Program-made: the position numbers and the translations under genes
The notes under the pieces: model-generated
The model's database searches: none
What the model was told of the DNA's origin: nothing
What the model saw: only the letters and a program-made list of their open reading frames with translations
Shown: positions 18,815 to 29,564 of the stretch, one piece after another
Numbering within the stretch: the first letter of the stretch is position 1
How the letters are laid out: each line of letters starts with the position of its first letter
NCBI GenBank assembly: GCA_020747015.1
Contig: JAGTJM010000022.1
Span: 434,001-498,000, forward strand
From: Pyrenochaeta sp. MPI-SDFR-AT-0127
Lineage: Eukaryota; Ascomycota; Dothideomycetes; Pleosporales; Cucurbitariaceae
DNA: 64,000 bases
Direction of reading: 5' to 3'

Positions 18815-21800
18815 TGTTGCGTCGTGTTCAGGTGATGTCGAGATAGACTCGTTTGCGCGGCGTTCTGCCTTGGTGCAGAGTTTTATATAGTGGCGACGTC
18901 GTGGTGGAGTTGGTTGAGTTGATGAGATGGATCTGCAGGATGCTGTCACAAGCCAAAGCTGCAGGTGGCAATCTGGGGTAGGCGCTAGTTGTCGCTATGG
19001 AACTTGACAGGCGGTAGTGGTAGAGTGCCGGCAGAGAAGGGATAGATTGATGGAGCGGTTTGCACGTCCAAAAAGAAGGCGGGCCCGACGTAAATAGGGC
19101 AATGTAACAGTGACGGGGGCAGAATGTCGTGGTAATGCTGTGAACCAAGACAGTATTGCTGATAGGCTGGGAAAGGATGATCCCCCTTGCTTGCTTCGAC
19201 AGGGTAAGCGGGGAATGATATAGCGCGGCGGACTTGAAAGCGGAAGAGGGTGATTTGGAAGGACCCGCACGGCGAGATAGTGTGTTGCTAAGCGGAACTG
19301 GTTGCGGGGAATGCGGAAGACGGTGGATGGTCGACGATTGGTGGTCGGCGTTTGCGGCTTGGTGAAAGCGGGCTTACCAAGACGACACAGAGCGATGGAC
19401 AAGGCAGCAGTAGACTGAGACGACGCTGGACCAGTGCTGACGAGGGCAGTAAGAGGTGTGGAATGCTGCAAGGTGATGGTGAGGTCAGCCTTATCTAGCT
19501 TGCAGTGGCAGGTCCAAGGGCGTGTGAATCGTGTGACGAGGAGTCGTGAGGTGGACTAATGGGGGAAACAGCAGGCCATCCTTATTTAACACAACCACTG
19601 TGCTGGGCAGCGGAGGGGGCTAGGTGTCGACATGGGGAGCAGGTCTAGCGTAGGTGGAGTAATTGGGTGCAGTGGCCAAAACGTCCTTGAACTCGCCCAG
19701 GATCGACTACGCTGGTGTTTCCGAACCCGGCCTAGGTTTACACTCCTTCCATCACCTTTGCCCGTCGCGGCGCCGGGACGAAGCACGCGGAGTTTACGCT
19801 AACGGCGCACCAAAAGTTGGTTTCCAAGCCCCTGAGCAGATCTGTGCCAGGACACTGGAATTCGGTGGTATTCTGGCGGACAAACTGAAGGCAAAGCGCC
19901 CACGTCTCACCGCTCTCAAGCATCAGAGTGCTCCGTCCGCTTCAGAGGGCCGTTGAGAAGGTCACTGTCGCGCACCATGACGAACGTGGGCACCCTATTG
20001 GCGTAGGGTGGCTTGTATCAGGCGACGCCTCATCGTGTGCTTTTTTTTACGGCGCCCCTGTGCAACAATCAAAAAAACCATTCCTGACCCGACGGCGCTC
20101 TGACATTCTGGGAGTCATCAGCGTCGTCGTGACCAGGGGCTGCTATTTTGCCAAAAGAGGATTTGACCACGGCGACGGAAAACGGAGATCATGGCCGCAA
20201 TACCACGAGACTTTCGGGCCATCACCCACATACTGGCAATCCGTGCCGGGACTGCGCTTGCGTCGTGCAGTATTAGGCCTGACGCTCTTTTAACCCGACA
20301 CTGTATAACAATACAAGCCATGTCTCTTTTGCCTCCATCTGCATGATGAATTGCACTGTGGTCAATAAGCTGCAGGCGTCAATCTCGGTAGCGAGCGGAC
20401 AGGTCTAGCACTCCAGATCAAGAGCCACAGACGGAGTGTGCTGGTCAATGACTTGCCAGGAATACCCGGGAGCATTTTCGGATGAAGTCATGCTTCGTGG
20501 CCTGAAGGCCCCTCCGCCTGTCGTTGCTCCATCATGAGACCACGGTCACGGCAATCGTTCACAGTGGATCGCAATTGTGTTTCGCACTGGCCCAGATGGT
20601 TACATGGTTTGCGCTACACCTGAGCAAAATCATTTCCCACGTTGAAGCCCAACCAGGCGTCGAAGAAGCAACAATCCCGAAGCACGGCACTTATCAGCGC
20701 GCACCGTGCCACGAACGGCAGCGAGGGCACTTCCGCCAGGGTGTGTACTCCTGTGTTTCGCCCGGCGCTTGTTTGGAGAGGCATACACATGCGGCTACGT
20801 ATGCATCTCTCCAGTAAGACCTGCTCCATCACAGGCTACAGCAGAACCCTTGCAGATATTGTGAGCCACCAAGCACGCCGATAGTGCTGCACATCAGATA
20901 GCTTCCCGTTTCGAGAAGGATACCCGTTACACAGACCGACTTCCAGTCCACTGCCATCAATCCTCGTCCGTCATTTATCATGCGACTCACAGACCTCTGG
21001 ACAATTTTAAATATTAGATTTACACCAGGCATGATCGAATGCGCACGACACCACGAAAAGGAGAGCACATGCGATCAGATTGCGCGTGAGACTCGTGGCA
21101 GGATTACCCTAGTCGGCCCACCAGCACAGCCTCGACGCCATCATGCACCAGCTCGCCTCACAACGCCCACTTATTCGTTCCGCTCAGCGGCCAAGAGGAT
21201 ACGAGTCTGGGCGACCGCGCCCGATGATCTTGGCGGAGCTTGCTGAACAATAGTGACCCCGCTCCATCGATATCCAACAACACCAACATTGCCACATCCT
21301 CCACGCGGCATCGTACCAAAACCGACCAGCAAGCCGCAAGCGGTCGCATAAAGACCAAAAGAATAGTCCTGACAAACGGCCAGACGAAGGGCTTTGCTCG
21401 TAGGAAATACCACTTGCCTATTGCGTCTCCATTCTCATGGATTTTGCCCAGAGTCGGTGTAACCCGTCCAAGGCCTGGCAAGACAGTCGTGGTTCCAAAG
21501 CCGTGGTAGCGAAACTATTACAAGCTCAACTTTCACCCAGTGTTGCCGGCGATCCTTATGCTACCGGTCCCAGGACACGACGTATTGGAGCCAGCAAAGC
21601 TGAACCCTGTCACGCGACTTCCCGAGCATGACTCTGGAGTCAAACAGCGTTGAACAATGACACTTACGGTCCCCCAGATGACCATTCAGACCAAGATGTT
21701 TTGCATCTTGCGTCCCTTACCATCGGAAATCCTTCATGCATGTCAAGTGTGAATAAGACTGACCCATCAGGTTTGTCTGAAGCTTGGCTTCGTTCGCCGG

Positions 21801-23345
21801 CATTATGTAAAAGCTGGGGTTGATCTGATTGGGCTTACAAGGTAAGCCACATGTCTTAGGTATTTTGGCCCTTTGATACCGGAGTGTGACATGCCGCCTT
21901 ATTGCAGCACTGAGGATATCAGCCTGTTGCTCAACTACAGCGGGAGCCGGCGTACACACTCGCATACCAAGGAATAGTAGAGTTCTGCAAAGGACCGAGA
22001 ATATGCAGGTATCAAGCAAAGATCGACACTATACGTCGTGTACTGCCGCAACTACTCATGGGCGGATGAGGCGTGAAGCATAGAGATCTCATTAGCCTCG
22101 TAATCTACGTCAAGCACTCTTTACTGTGCTCTTGAGGTTTCGGGATACTCAAAGTACGCACACGGCATACATCATCTAGGATGCCTCCATTTTCTTATGC
22201 GCACCCTTCCTTGCGCCATCTCCTTCCGCAAAGAGCAAGTTTGCGGAGTTTGAAACGACTTGGCCGGAACTTGGCGCCTATCTTCTACTGGGGACATTTT
22301 ACAGCTCTCTGCGCTTTCGCTAGCCTGTTCATATTGACTCGGCAAAACTTGCGAGGTGGAGACGCATTGAATGAGCCGAGGACTTCGATGGACCGCTGCG
22401 CTGGTACCAAAAGACGGGTGCATTGATGTTCCAAGAGTGTGGTGGCCAGCATTTTACATTAGTGTCATGGCTCGGCTTCTGCCAGTCTTACAAACTTTGA
22501 TAACAGTAGTCAAGTGTTGCTCAACGAGCGGTGAAACAGTTGAAAGCATCCATGACGCGTTTCTTTGACTTGATATCTACAACACTGTCAGGTCAAGATT
22601 AAACACTGGCAAAAGCGAGACATTGAGCGCCTCTCAATGATTCTGGGGTCGACGAGGTCGATCTCTGCGAATACAACCAAAAGCTCAGCGATGTTGTGTA
22701 ACACATCCATGCGAAGCCGAGGCGTCCAGCTAGTATGACTTGCCAAAAATACTGTGCTGACGCCCACCATCTGAGGGCAGGCCTTAGACAAGGGGGTATG
22801 AAACTCTAAGGATACTGTGGCGTCTCGGCAGTCGCTCTGGTGCTGAAGCTGCATTTCAGCCATGCTTCGTGGGATAAGTGCTGTGATACAATGACTAAGG
22901 GACCTATGAGCTGGATCAACGTATTCCATGTTTTGCACATGATCCTGAAGTATTCGGGTGCTCCGGAGCAAGATACTAGGATATATGCTTGTATATTTAA
23001 TTGTATGGCCACGGAACTCTTGGCCGAATCACGACTTTGATAGATTGTCCCCACACAGTATGGGATGATCTGACTACGTAATTAGCTAAACTTGTTGAGT
23101 TGCATAGTTGCCCCAGAATGAAAATAGTTCAATAAAAAGATACACTTTGACTGTCGGCCTTGTTCATCTTGGACTCTTGGTATTGTTCACTCTATGATCG
23201 TGCAGGAAAGGCGTGGCTGCGCTTCCACACTCTTCCGCTTTAGATCGTCCACTATTCCACTGGCGTCTTTGTGCTTCTTAGTGATGGTGTATTTGCTTCG
23301 CAGTCCTCTGGCGTAGCACACGTGTCCCGTCTCTGGCCTCACGAA
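18815..23345. other. Intergenic region, 4.5 kb
   Basis: The left part (to about 19500) is a likely 5' leader and promoter of the Cys-rich gene. Beyond that only short open frames occur on both strands, none with a recognised motif or consistent splice pattern. No transposon ends were found. Confidence 0.45.
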
Positions 23346-24730
23346 CTACCACAGCCCTTTGATTTGTGAAAGGCGCTGCGTAGGCTCAAACACCTCATTG
23401 CTATCCGCTGTATCTGACTTTTGCACACTTCCACTGTCACGGAAAGTTGGGAAGACTGATGCATCGTGATTTGCACTTGCATCCCAACCGAGTGTTTCTT
23501 CTTTTTCATAGTCCATGGGTGCCCAGGCGGATTCTTCCTCCTCTTCTTGCCTTCTCATCTCCTCGTCATCGGGAATGAATAGACTTTCGGGATCACCTTG
23601 TGCTGCCTGTGACTGCGCTGCTGACGAGTTCTGACGGGATCCTGGGTTCCGCAGTCGGCCGGAGCGGTCACGTCGTGATGCCGGTTCGATGGGTGGAGGC
23701 ATATCGGACCGTATACTGCGAGTATCTGTACGATCTGCGGTTGTCGATGGTGCGTGAGATGGTTGTCTGCTGCCATGTGCTAGAGGTGCTGGTGTCGGTG
23801 TTGTTGGAGCGGCGTTGTAATCGCCAGATGTCATCAACGTGAATTCGCAGAGCAGACCGCCATATCCGTAGCTGAACTGTAGTGGTCTTGTTGGTTGAGA
23901 ATAGTATGCTTTCAGGCTCGTCTTTAACGTGTCTGCGTGTATGACAATGGCCTTAAAGTCCTTCACGCTAATGATGACATGTAGTCCTGCCTGCACACTG
24001 AAATCGTCGAAATCGGTTGTGTTGACTGCTACTGCTGTAACCAATGGGTGCTTCAAGATCTCTTTTCCGTTCGAGATCTTTTCTGTATAGCTTTTGAATA
24101 CGCAGCGCCCGTCTTCTCCAGCATAGATGTCGAGCATCTCTGTCTTGGTGCCAAAGTACTCAATGTACTCCTTAAGGGCACCAGAATGCATACTCCATCT
24201 ATTCTTGGCCCCACTACGATCAAATAACGCATGCATCACATCGACCGCCTCGTAAGTCAGCTTGTACGTCTTGATAACGCCCTGGTTGCAGACCATCTTC
24301 ACAATGAATCTGCATTGCGTCTCGTTTTCCCGCTCTTGTACGCTGACCTCACAGCGGTCAATGGCGCCATCTCGTGCTACCGGGTCGTGCAGCCGTCCTT
24401 TGAAAACGGACAGCAATGCCTTGGTGTACATACTACAAGTGAAGCGGCCATCTGGTCCGCCATGGCTTGGTATACACTCATAGTTGGAGAAAAACTGCTT
24501 GCCATCAAGAGTAACGGCTGCATATGCTGATTTGGAAGAGTTGAGAGCCGTGAATGTGAACTGAGGCAATATGCATGAGAAGATGAGAGTGACTAGATGG
24601 GAGAAAGGCGACCTACTCTTTCTCGACGCGCTTCAATTGCTACCGTATCATTGAACTTGCCAAGACAAACAAGCAGATCGTGTATCTTAGATGCGGCTTC
24701 AGGGGTGAGCGTGAAGTTGAGGACTACCAT
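23346..24730 (-). CDS. RAD9: DNA damage checkpoint clamp subunit Rad9
   Basis: Rad9 forms the 9-1-1 (Rad9-Hus1-Rad1) sliding clamp, which is loaded at damaged DNA and activates the ATR/Mec1 checkpoint. Two exons, 24617..24730 and 23346..24560, with a 56-nt intron (GTAGGT...CAG), code for 442 aa. The PCNA-like region covers about residues 1-270: VVLNFTLTPEAASKIHDLL at the start, FTFTALNSSKSAYAAVTLD, FFSNYECIP, and later LQFSYGYGGLLCEFTLMT. The C-terminal tail is disordered and Ser/Asp/Glu-rich, as expected for the phosphorylated tail, and ends in the conserved fungal motif PTQRLSQIKGLW. It is divergent from the F-box gene with 169 bp between starts. Identification is firm. This is the clamp-type Rad9 of fission yeast and human, not the S. 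cerevisiae BRCT protein of the same name. Confidence 0.92.
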
Positions 24731-24899
24731 CTTATGGTATTTACTATTCGTCGCATAGCGGTGAGCAATGTGCAGTGTCTGTTCGTCGACTGAATGCGGA
24801 AGTCGCGTCAAAGCGCGACGCGCTAGTGGGCGACGTCATCAGTAATCAAGACCATTACCATCAGCATTCGGCATACCAGATATTCTTACTATATTGAAC
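24731..24899. promoter_or_regulatory. Bidirectional promoter, RAD9 / F-box gene
   Basis: The two divergent start codons are 169 bp apart, so this short stretch must serve both genes. No specific site was identified. Confidence 0.6.
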
Positions 24900-26771
24900 A
24901 TGGCTCAACCAGCACTTCCAGACGATATTCTGCATGTTCTATGCGAGGAGCTCGCGAATCAAGAGCTATTCGACACTTTGTTCAACTGTGCTTGTTCCAG
25001 CCGCGTTCTCGCGGTACCTGCATTAACACACTTGTACCGGTACGTTACTCATGTCTTGCCCAACTTGGCCTCTATAGCCTTTCAATTTGCAGCTTTACTA
25101 ATGCATACTGAAGTTCCCACCATCAGGCTCCGGTCCGAGGTGGTGGAGAAGATCTGTATGGCTTACCGCCTGCCACTAAGCTATTAACGATACAGAGATG
25201 GTCGATCTTGTGGAGATCAATCATTGCATCCAGTGTTGGTGCTACGCTGTTCCCGTATTGTCGCTACATAAAGTCGCTCGACTTCCGCGACTTAGGGTAT
25301 TTGCTTGATGATGATCAGTTTCGAGTCAAGGTCTCCAAGTACGCCAGACATGATGATCAGAGGCTGCATCAACGTTGACCTTTCGATTAGGCAGTTCTTT
25401 GCTGGCCCGCTAAAGCAGTTTGAAAAGGTAGAAACATATACAAATATAAAAGGCAAGAAAAATACTCGGCTAAAGAATGCCGACATCATTGATGCAATTG
25501 GAGAAGGTAAGTCATTTGAGCATATTTTATTGTGCTTTTGAACTTACAGGTAATAGTCGTCACACAACATACTCCTACGCTTGAAATGATCAGTGGTGAA
25601 CGTGAGTGCTCTTTTTATTAGGAATTGGAAAGATATCTGATCCTGTACAGTCCTCGCAAGTGCATTAGTCCGGTGGACTCCACGCCTACCCCGCCTACAG
25701 ACATTGGAGCTCTGGGATGGCAAGCCACTGGAAGATGAACTGGTACACGCCTCCATCTACGAACATTGTCCTCAATTCAGGTCTTTGATGATCTATGCCT
25801 GGATGTCCGAAGATAATGATCACAAGTTTTCCAAATTTCTCTCATCGATGCGCCCGAATTCTCTCAAGACGCTCCAGACCATTCGAGACATCCGCGCAGG
25901 GGCCGAAACATTTCTTGCCTTAAATCACCACGGTAAATCACTCGAAGACCTCAAACTCAGTGTTTCGAATGATTCCTTACCACACCTGTCGCTACTGCAG
26001 GGCTGCATCGCTCTAAAGGTACTGCGAGTCGAAGACTATCATGGTACGATCGACCTTGAATCAACTCAGCACGATGTCTTCTTAGAGATGGTTGCTTGGC
26101 TGCGCAAGTGCGAAAACCTGCAAAGCCTCAGCTTCAGCAAGCTCTTGTCTGGAGCCGCAATCATCACACCAGTATTGCTCGAACACAATATCAAGCTCAC
26201 CAGTCTAGAAATTGACTTCTATACGCTAAAGGAACACAAAACTTTCCATCAGGCATTAGTACATCAACAATCCTCACTCAGGTACCTGGCGCTTAGTGGC
26301 GACACAGATGGAATGTTTCGGGACGATCTCGATATTTTAGTTGATTCATTGAAGCAGCTTCATGAATTGAGAGACTTGAAATTGATTCTGCCTGAAGTTT
26401 TGCGCGACGATCATGTCATTACGATCATCAAAAACCTCACCTTGCTCGAAGACCTTTACGTTAGCGGTCTGGAACTCAACGACATCGTTTTAGACAGCCT
26501 TGCGGGTCTTCCGAACCTCCGAAACATCACCTTGTCCGGCATCTCCAAGTTCACAATCGAAGGACTGCTTGACTTTGTGTCGAGATTGGGACCTGGAAAT
26601 CAAGGCATTCGTGTCACAATAGACATGGCAGACCCAGATACTCTGCTAGCTGAAGAGAACCTTAGTGTGGTCAGAGATTGTCTTGCGGAGAAGACTGGAG
26701 GTACTTTAGAGTACATGGCGCTCAGAGGTATACACAAGCTCAGACAACCTTTATGGCAGTTCGAGCATTGA
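24900..26771 (+). CDS. F-box / leucine-rich repeat protein
   Basis: Probable substrate receptor of an SCF ubiquitin ligase; the substrate is unknown. Five exons, 24900..25039, 25198..25338, 25391..25506, 25557..25601 and 25651..26771, code for 520 aa with consistent phases; introns are 158, 52, 50 and 49 nt. The N-terminus (LPDDILHVLCEELANQELFD) has an F-box-like pattern. A block typical of fungal F-box/LRR proteins follows: WSILWRSIIASSVGATLFPY, then KSLDFRDLGYLL. The remainder has degenerate leucine-rich repeats with LxxLxL spacing (LEDLKLSVSNDSLPHLSLL; LHELRDLKLILPEVL; LEDLYVSGLELNDIVL; LPNLRNITLSGI). Exon 4 (45 nt) and the acceptor at 25556 are the least certain parts: they were chosen because the other acceptor at 25549 gives a stop codon. 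Confidence 0.75.
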
Positions 26772-27238
26772 GCTAACAAATAACTTGTAGACCCGAACGT
26801 TTCCGAGTTTGAAGGGGACTCCGACTAAGTAATGGTTTGACGCCATCGTGTCTAATAATGCAAATCCCTACGATGCTATGATAGCTGTAGTTGACTAAAT
26901 GGCACCTGCAATATGAAATATTCCCTTGATATACAGACTCATCTGATGTTCAAGCCGTTCCGTACTCGGCGTGACGGAATTTTCTATGGCATTGAGGGTT
27001 TGATACTATGACTGAAGGACGACTTCGCCACTTTATAGGAAATGTTTGAGGATTGTGCAAAAACTTGCTTGGGACTTGTAATCCACGACGCAGTGCATGC
27101 GATACAGATGCTTCAAAAGTTTACAAGTTGATGACGTGGGTCTCGCCTAGTCCCGAGTAGCGGGGCTGGAAAAACGGTACCTGACAACTCTGCAATCCAG
27201 ACCACAAGGCCAATCCACTTTTCCATCCTTCATTTGAC
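26772..27238. other. Intergenic region, F-box gene 3' UTR and THI20 promoter
   Basis: No gene. I looked for thiamine pyrophosphate riboswitch signatures (CTGAGA, GGGTGC-type blocks) before THI20 and saw none. Confidence 0.5.
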
Positions 27239-29126
27239 ATGGCAGCAAAGCGTATCCTGGTAATTGCCGGTTCGGACAGCTCGGGTGGGGCGTATGCATC
27301 CTTCCACCGCAACGTCAGATGCCTAGTCAACTAATAACACATGTTTGCAGGGGTCTAGAAGCGGACCAGAAAGTCATTGCTGCGCATGGATGCTATGCGA
27401 TGACAGCTACTACAGCTCTGACCGCACAGAATACTGTTGGTGTGCAAGACATTCATCACACGCCTCCTGCCTTCGTCAAGAAGCAGATTGATGCTGTTTG
27501 TGAAGACATCAAAGTCGATGTTGTCAAGACTGGTAGAGTAGTATCTTCACGACGTGAAAGAGAAATATAGGGCTAATTTCAAGTAGGTATGCTTGCATCT
27601 GCAGAGACAATTGAAGTTGTTGCGGATGCATTTCGCAGACACAACATTGGCACAAATGTCGTGGATCCTGTAGGTCAGCCCAACACACCATCTTGAACAA
27701 GTTTCAGTTCCTCATACGTGACACAACAATGCTAAATTGAGGGCCAGGTCATGGTCTCAACCTCCGGCGCAGAACTCCTCCCTCAATCGGCAATATCAAC
27801 GTTCATCACATCTCTTCTTCCACTGACTACCGTTCTCACACCCAATCTTCCTGAAGCGAAGTTACTCCTTGAGGTTGCTGGTATCAACTTTAAGGACCCT
27901 GAAAACGTTGACGACATCATTGCGATTGCCAGGCGCATCCACGAACGAGGCCCGAAATGGGTACTGCTTAAGGGAGGGCATCTGCCACTGACAAAGGGAC
28001 GTCTAGTGAGCAAAGATGAAGGCGAGAAAGATGTGGTTCTGAACGTCCTTGTAGGAGAGAATGGAGTGACGCTGCTAGAGAGCGAGTATCTGAAAAGTAA
28101 GAATACACATGGAACAGGCTGCTCGCTTGCTTCTGCAATTGCATGCAATCTCGCTTCAGGTATGAGTGTTGTCAAAGCTGTCCGGAAGGCGAACCTCTAT
28201 ATCGAAGCGGGTATCAGAACGAGTACAGATTTGGGACAGGGGAGTGGGCCGATCAATCACTTTCATTCAACATATACGCTGCCATTTGCGCCGTACGTAT
28301 CACGCTACTTAACTACACATATAAGTGCTGATATGTTGCAGAGGTGGCTTTATTCCCTACCTTCTCAATCGGGAAGACGCTCAGAGACCGTGGGAAGAGT
28401 ACACTGAGCATGATTTTGTGAGAAAGATGGCTGATGGGACGTTGCCGGTGGAGAAGTTCAAGTATTACATGATTCAGGATTATCTCTTTTTGGTGAGCCT
28501 CGCACTCTGAATACCAAAATCCGGGATTATCTAGGCTGACCCAGAAACAGATCCAATTCTCAAGAGCGAACGCGTTGTCAGCTTACAAGTCAAGTTCTAT
28601 ATCAGATATTGGCCGCTCTGCGCAGCAAATTGTCGCCCTTCAGGAGGAGATTAAGTTACACATTGAATTCTGCAATGAATATGGGCTCCAGGTTGAGGAC
28701 ATCGAGAAGGAGCAGGAAGACCAAGCGACCACCGCATATACAAGATATGTTCTGGACATCGGCCAGTCACAAGACTGGCTTGCCCTTCAGGTGGCCTTGC
28801 TGCCATGTCTCATTGGCTACGGAATCATTGCAAAGCGATTATTTGAAGATCCAAAGACGCTGAGAGAGGGGAATAGGTTTTGGAAATGGGTGGAGAACTA
28901 TGTTGCAGAGGAATATGTCGAGGCAATGATGCGGGGTTCAGATCTCATCGAAAAGCATGTTGTGAAGCAATCAGCTTCGAGAATCGATGAGCTCGCACGT
29001 ATATTCATACACGCAACGAATGTGAGTATCCGCCAGGGTGAGCTCATTGATGCATGTGCTAATTTGCCACAGATGGAAAGGGGCTTCTGGGACATGGGAA
29101 TGATCGCAGGTAAGATTCTGAGATAG
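27239..29126 (+). CDS. THI20: Hydroxymethylpyrimidine(-phosphate) kinase / thiaminase II fusion Thi20
   Basis: Bifunctional enzyme of thiamine synthesis and salvage. The N-terminal ribokinase-like domain phosphorylates hydroxymethylpyrimidine to HMP-PP; the C-terminal TenA domain hydrolyses thiamine breakdown products to pyrimidine. Seven exons, 27239..27291, 27351..27532, 27587..27669, 27748..28292, 28342..28492, 28551..29021 and 29073..29126, code for 512 aa. Kinase motifs (residues 1 to about 285): AGSDSSGGAGLEADQK (substrate loop, split by intron 1), MTATTALTAQNT, VVKTGM, VVDPVMVSTSG, and the anion-hole signature THGTGCSLASAIA. TenA (from about residue 295): FSRANALSAYKSS, ALLPCLIGYG with the probable catalytic Cys, and HATNMERGFWDMG. 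Same domain order as yeast Thi20/21/22. Identification is firm. Confidence 0.93.
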
Positions 29127-29564
29127 AGATCAAAATGATCATGCGCATGGCCAATATCACAATATCAAAATCGTCGACATCTAAACATCATTCGCCACTG
29201 GAAAAATTCGCCACAAGAACGGGTAAAATAGGCGACATTGATTTTCCTTTGGCACGTGATGTCAACCGCAGAGTCTTCCGTTGCGGTTCGGCGGACCCTT
29301 CCTAAAAAATCATCTAGCGGCTTGGCAGTTACAAAAATTGCAAGCGGCGATGGGCGAGGCAAACACATCTCTCTCACTCTCCTCCCTCCTCTTACCACAC
29401 ACCCACCCCTCTACATTCTGCACTTCTCTTGCAACTCCACTTGCGACACTTTGTAGTCGCTTTTTATTGCATCTAATATACCCGCGAGGTTTCAGACTTT
29501 AGGACACGCTCCTTTATTCCATAGATTCCCCTTTGACACCAGTCTCTACCAACCCTCACATACA
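29127..29564. promoter_or_regulatory. DBP2 promoter and 5' UTR
   Basis: 438 bp between the THI20 stop and the DBP2 start, pyrimidine-rich on the plus strand from about 29380 as is common just upstream of highly expressed fungal genes. No coding signal. Confidence 0.5.

Noticed and set aside
18995..19471. 158-codon minus-strand frame upstream of the Cys-rich gene
   Set aside because: Pyrimidine-rich leader-type sequence; composition explains the open frame.
27100..27238. Possible TPP riboswitch before THI20
   Set aside because: Neither the CTGAGA-type nor the GGGTGC-type conserved blocks are present in the short leader; THI20 here seems to lack one.
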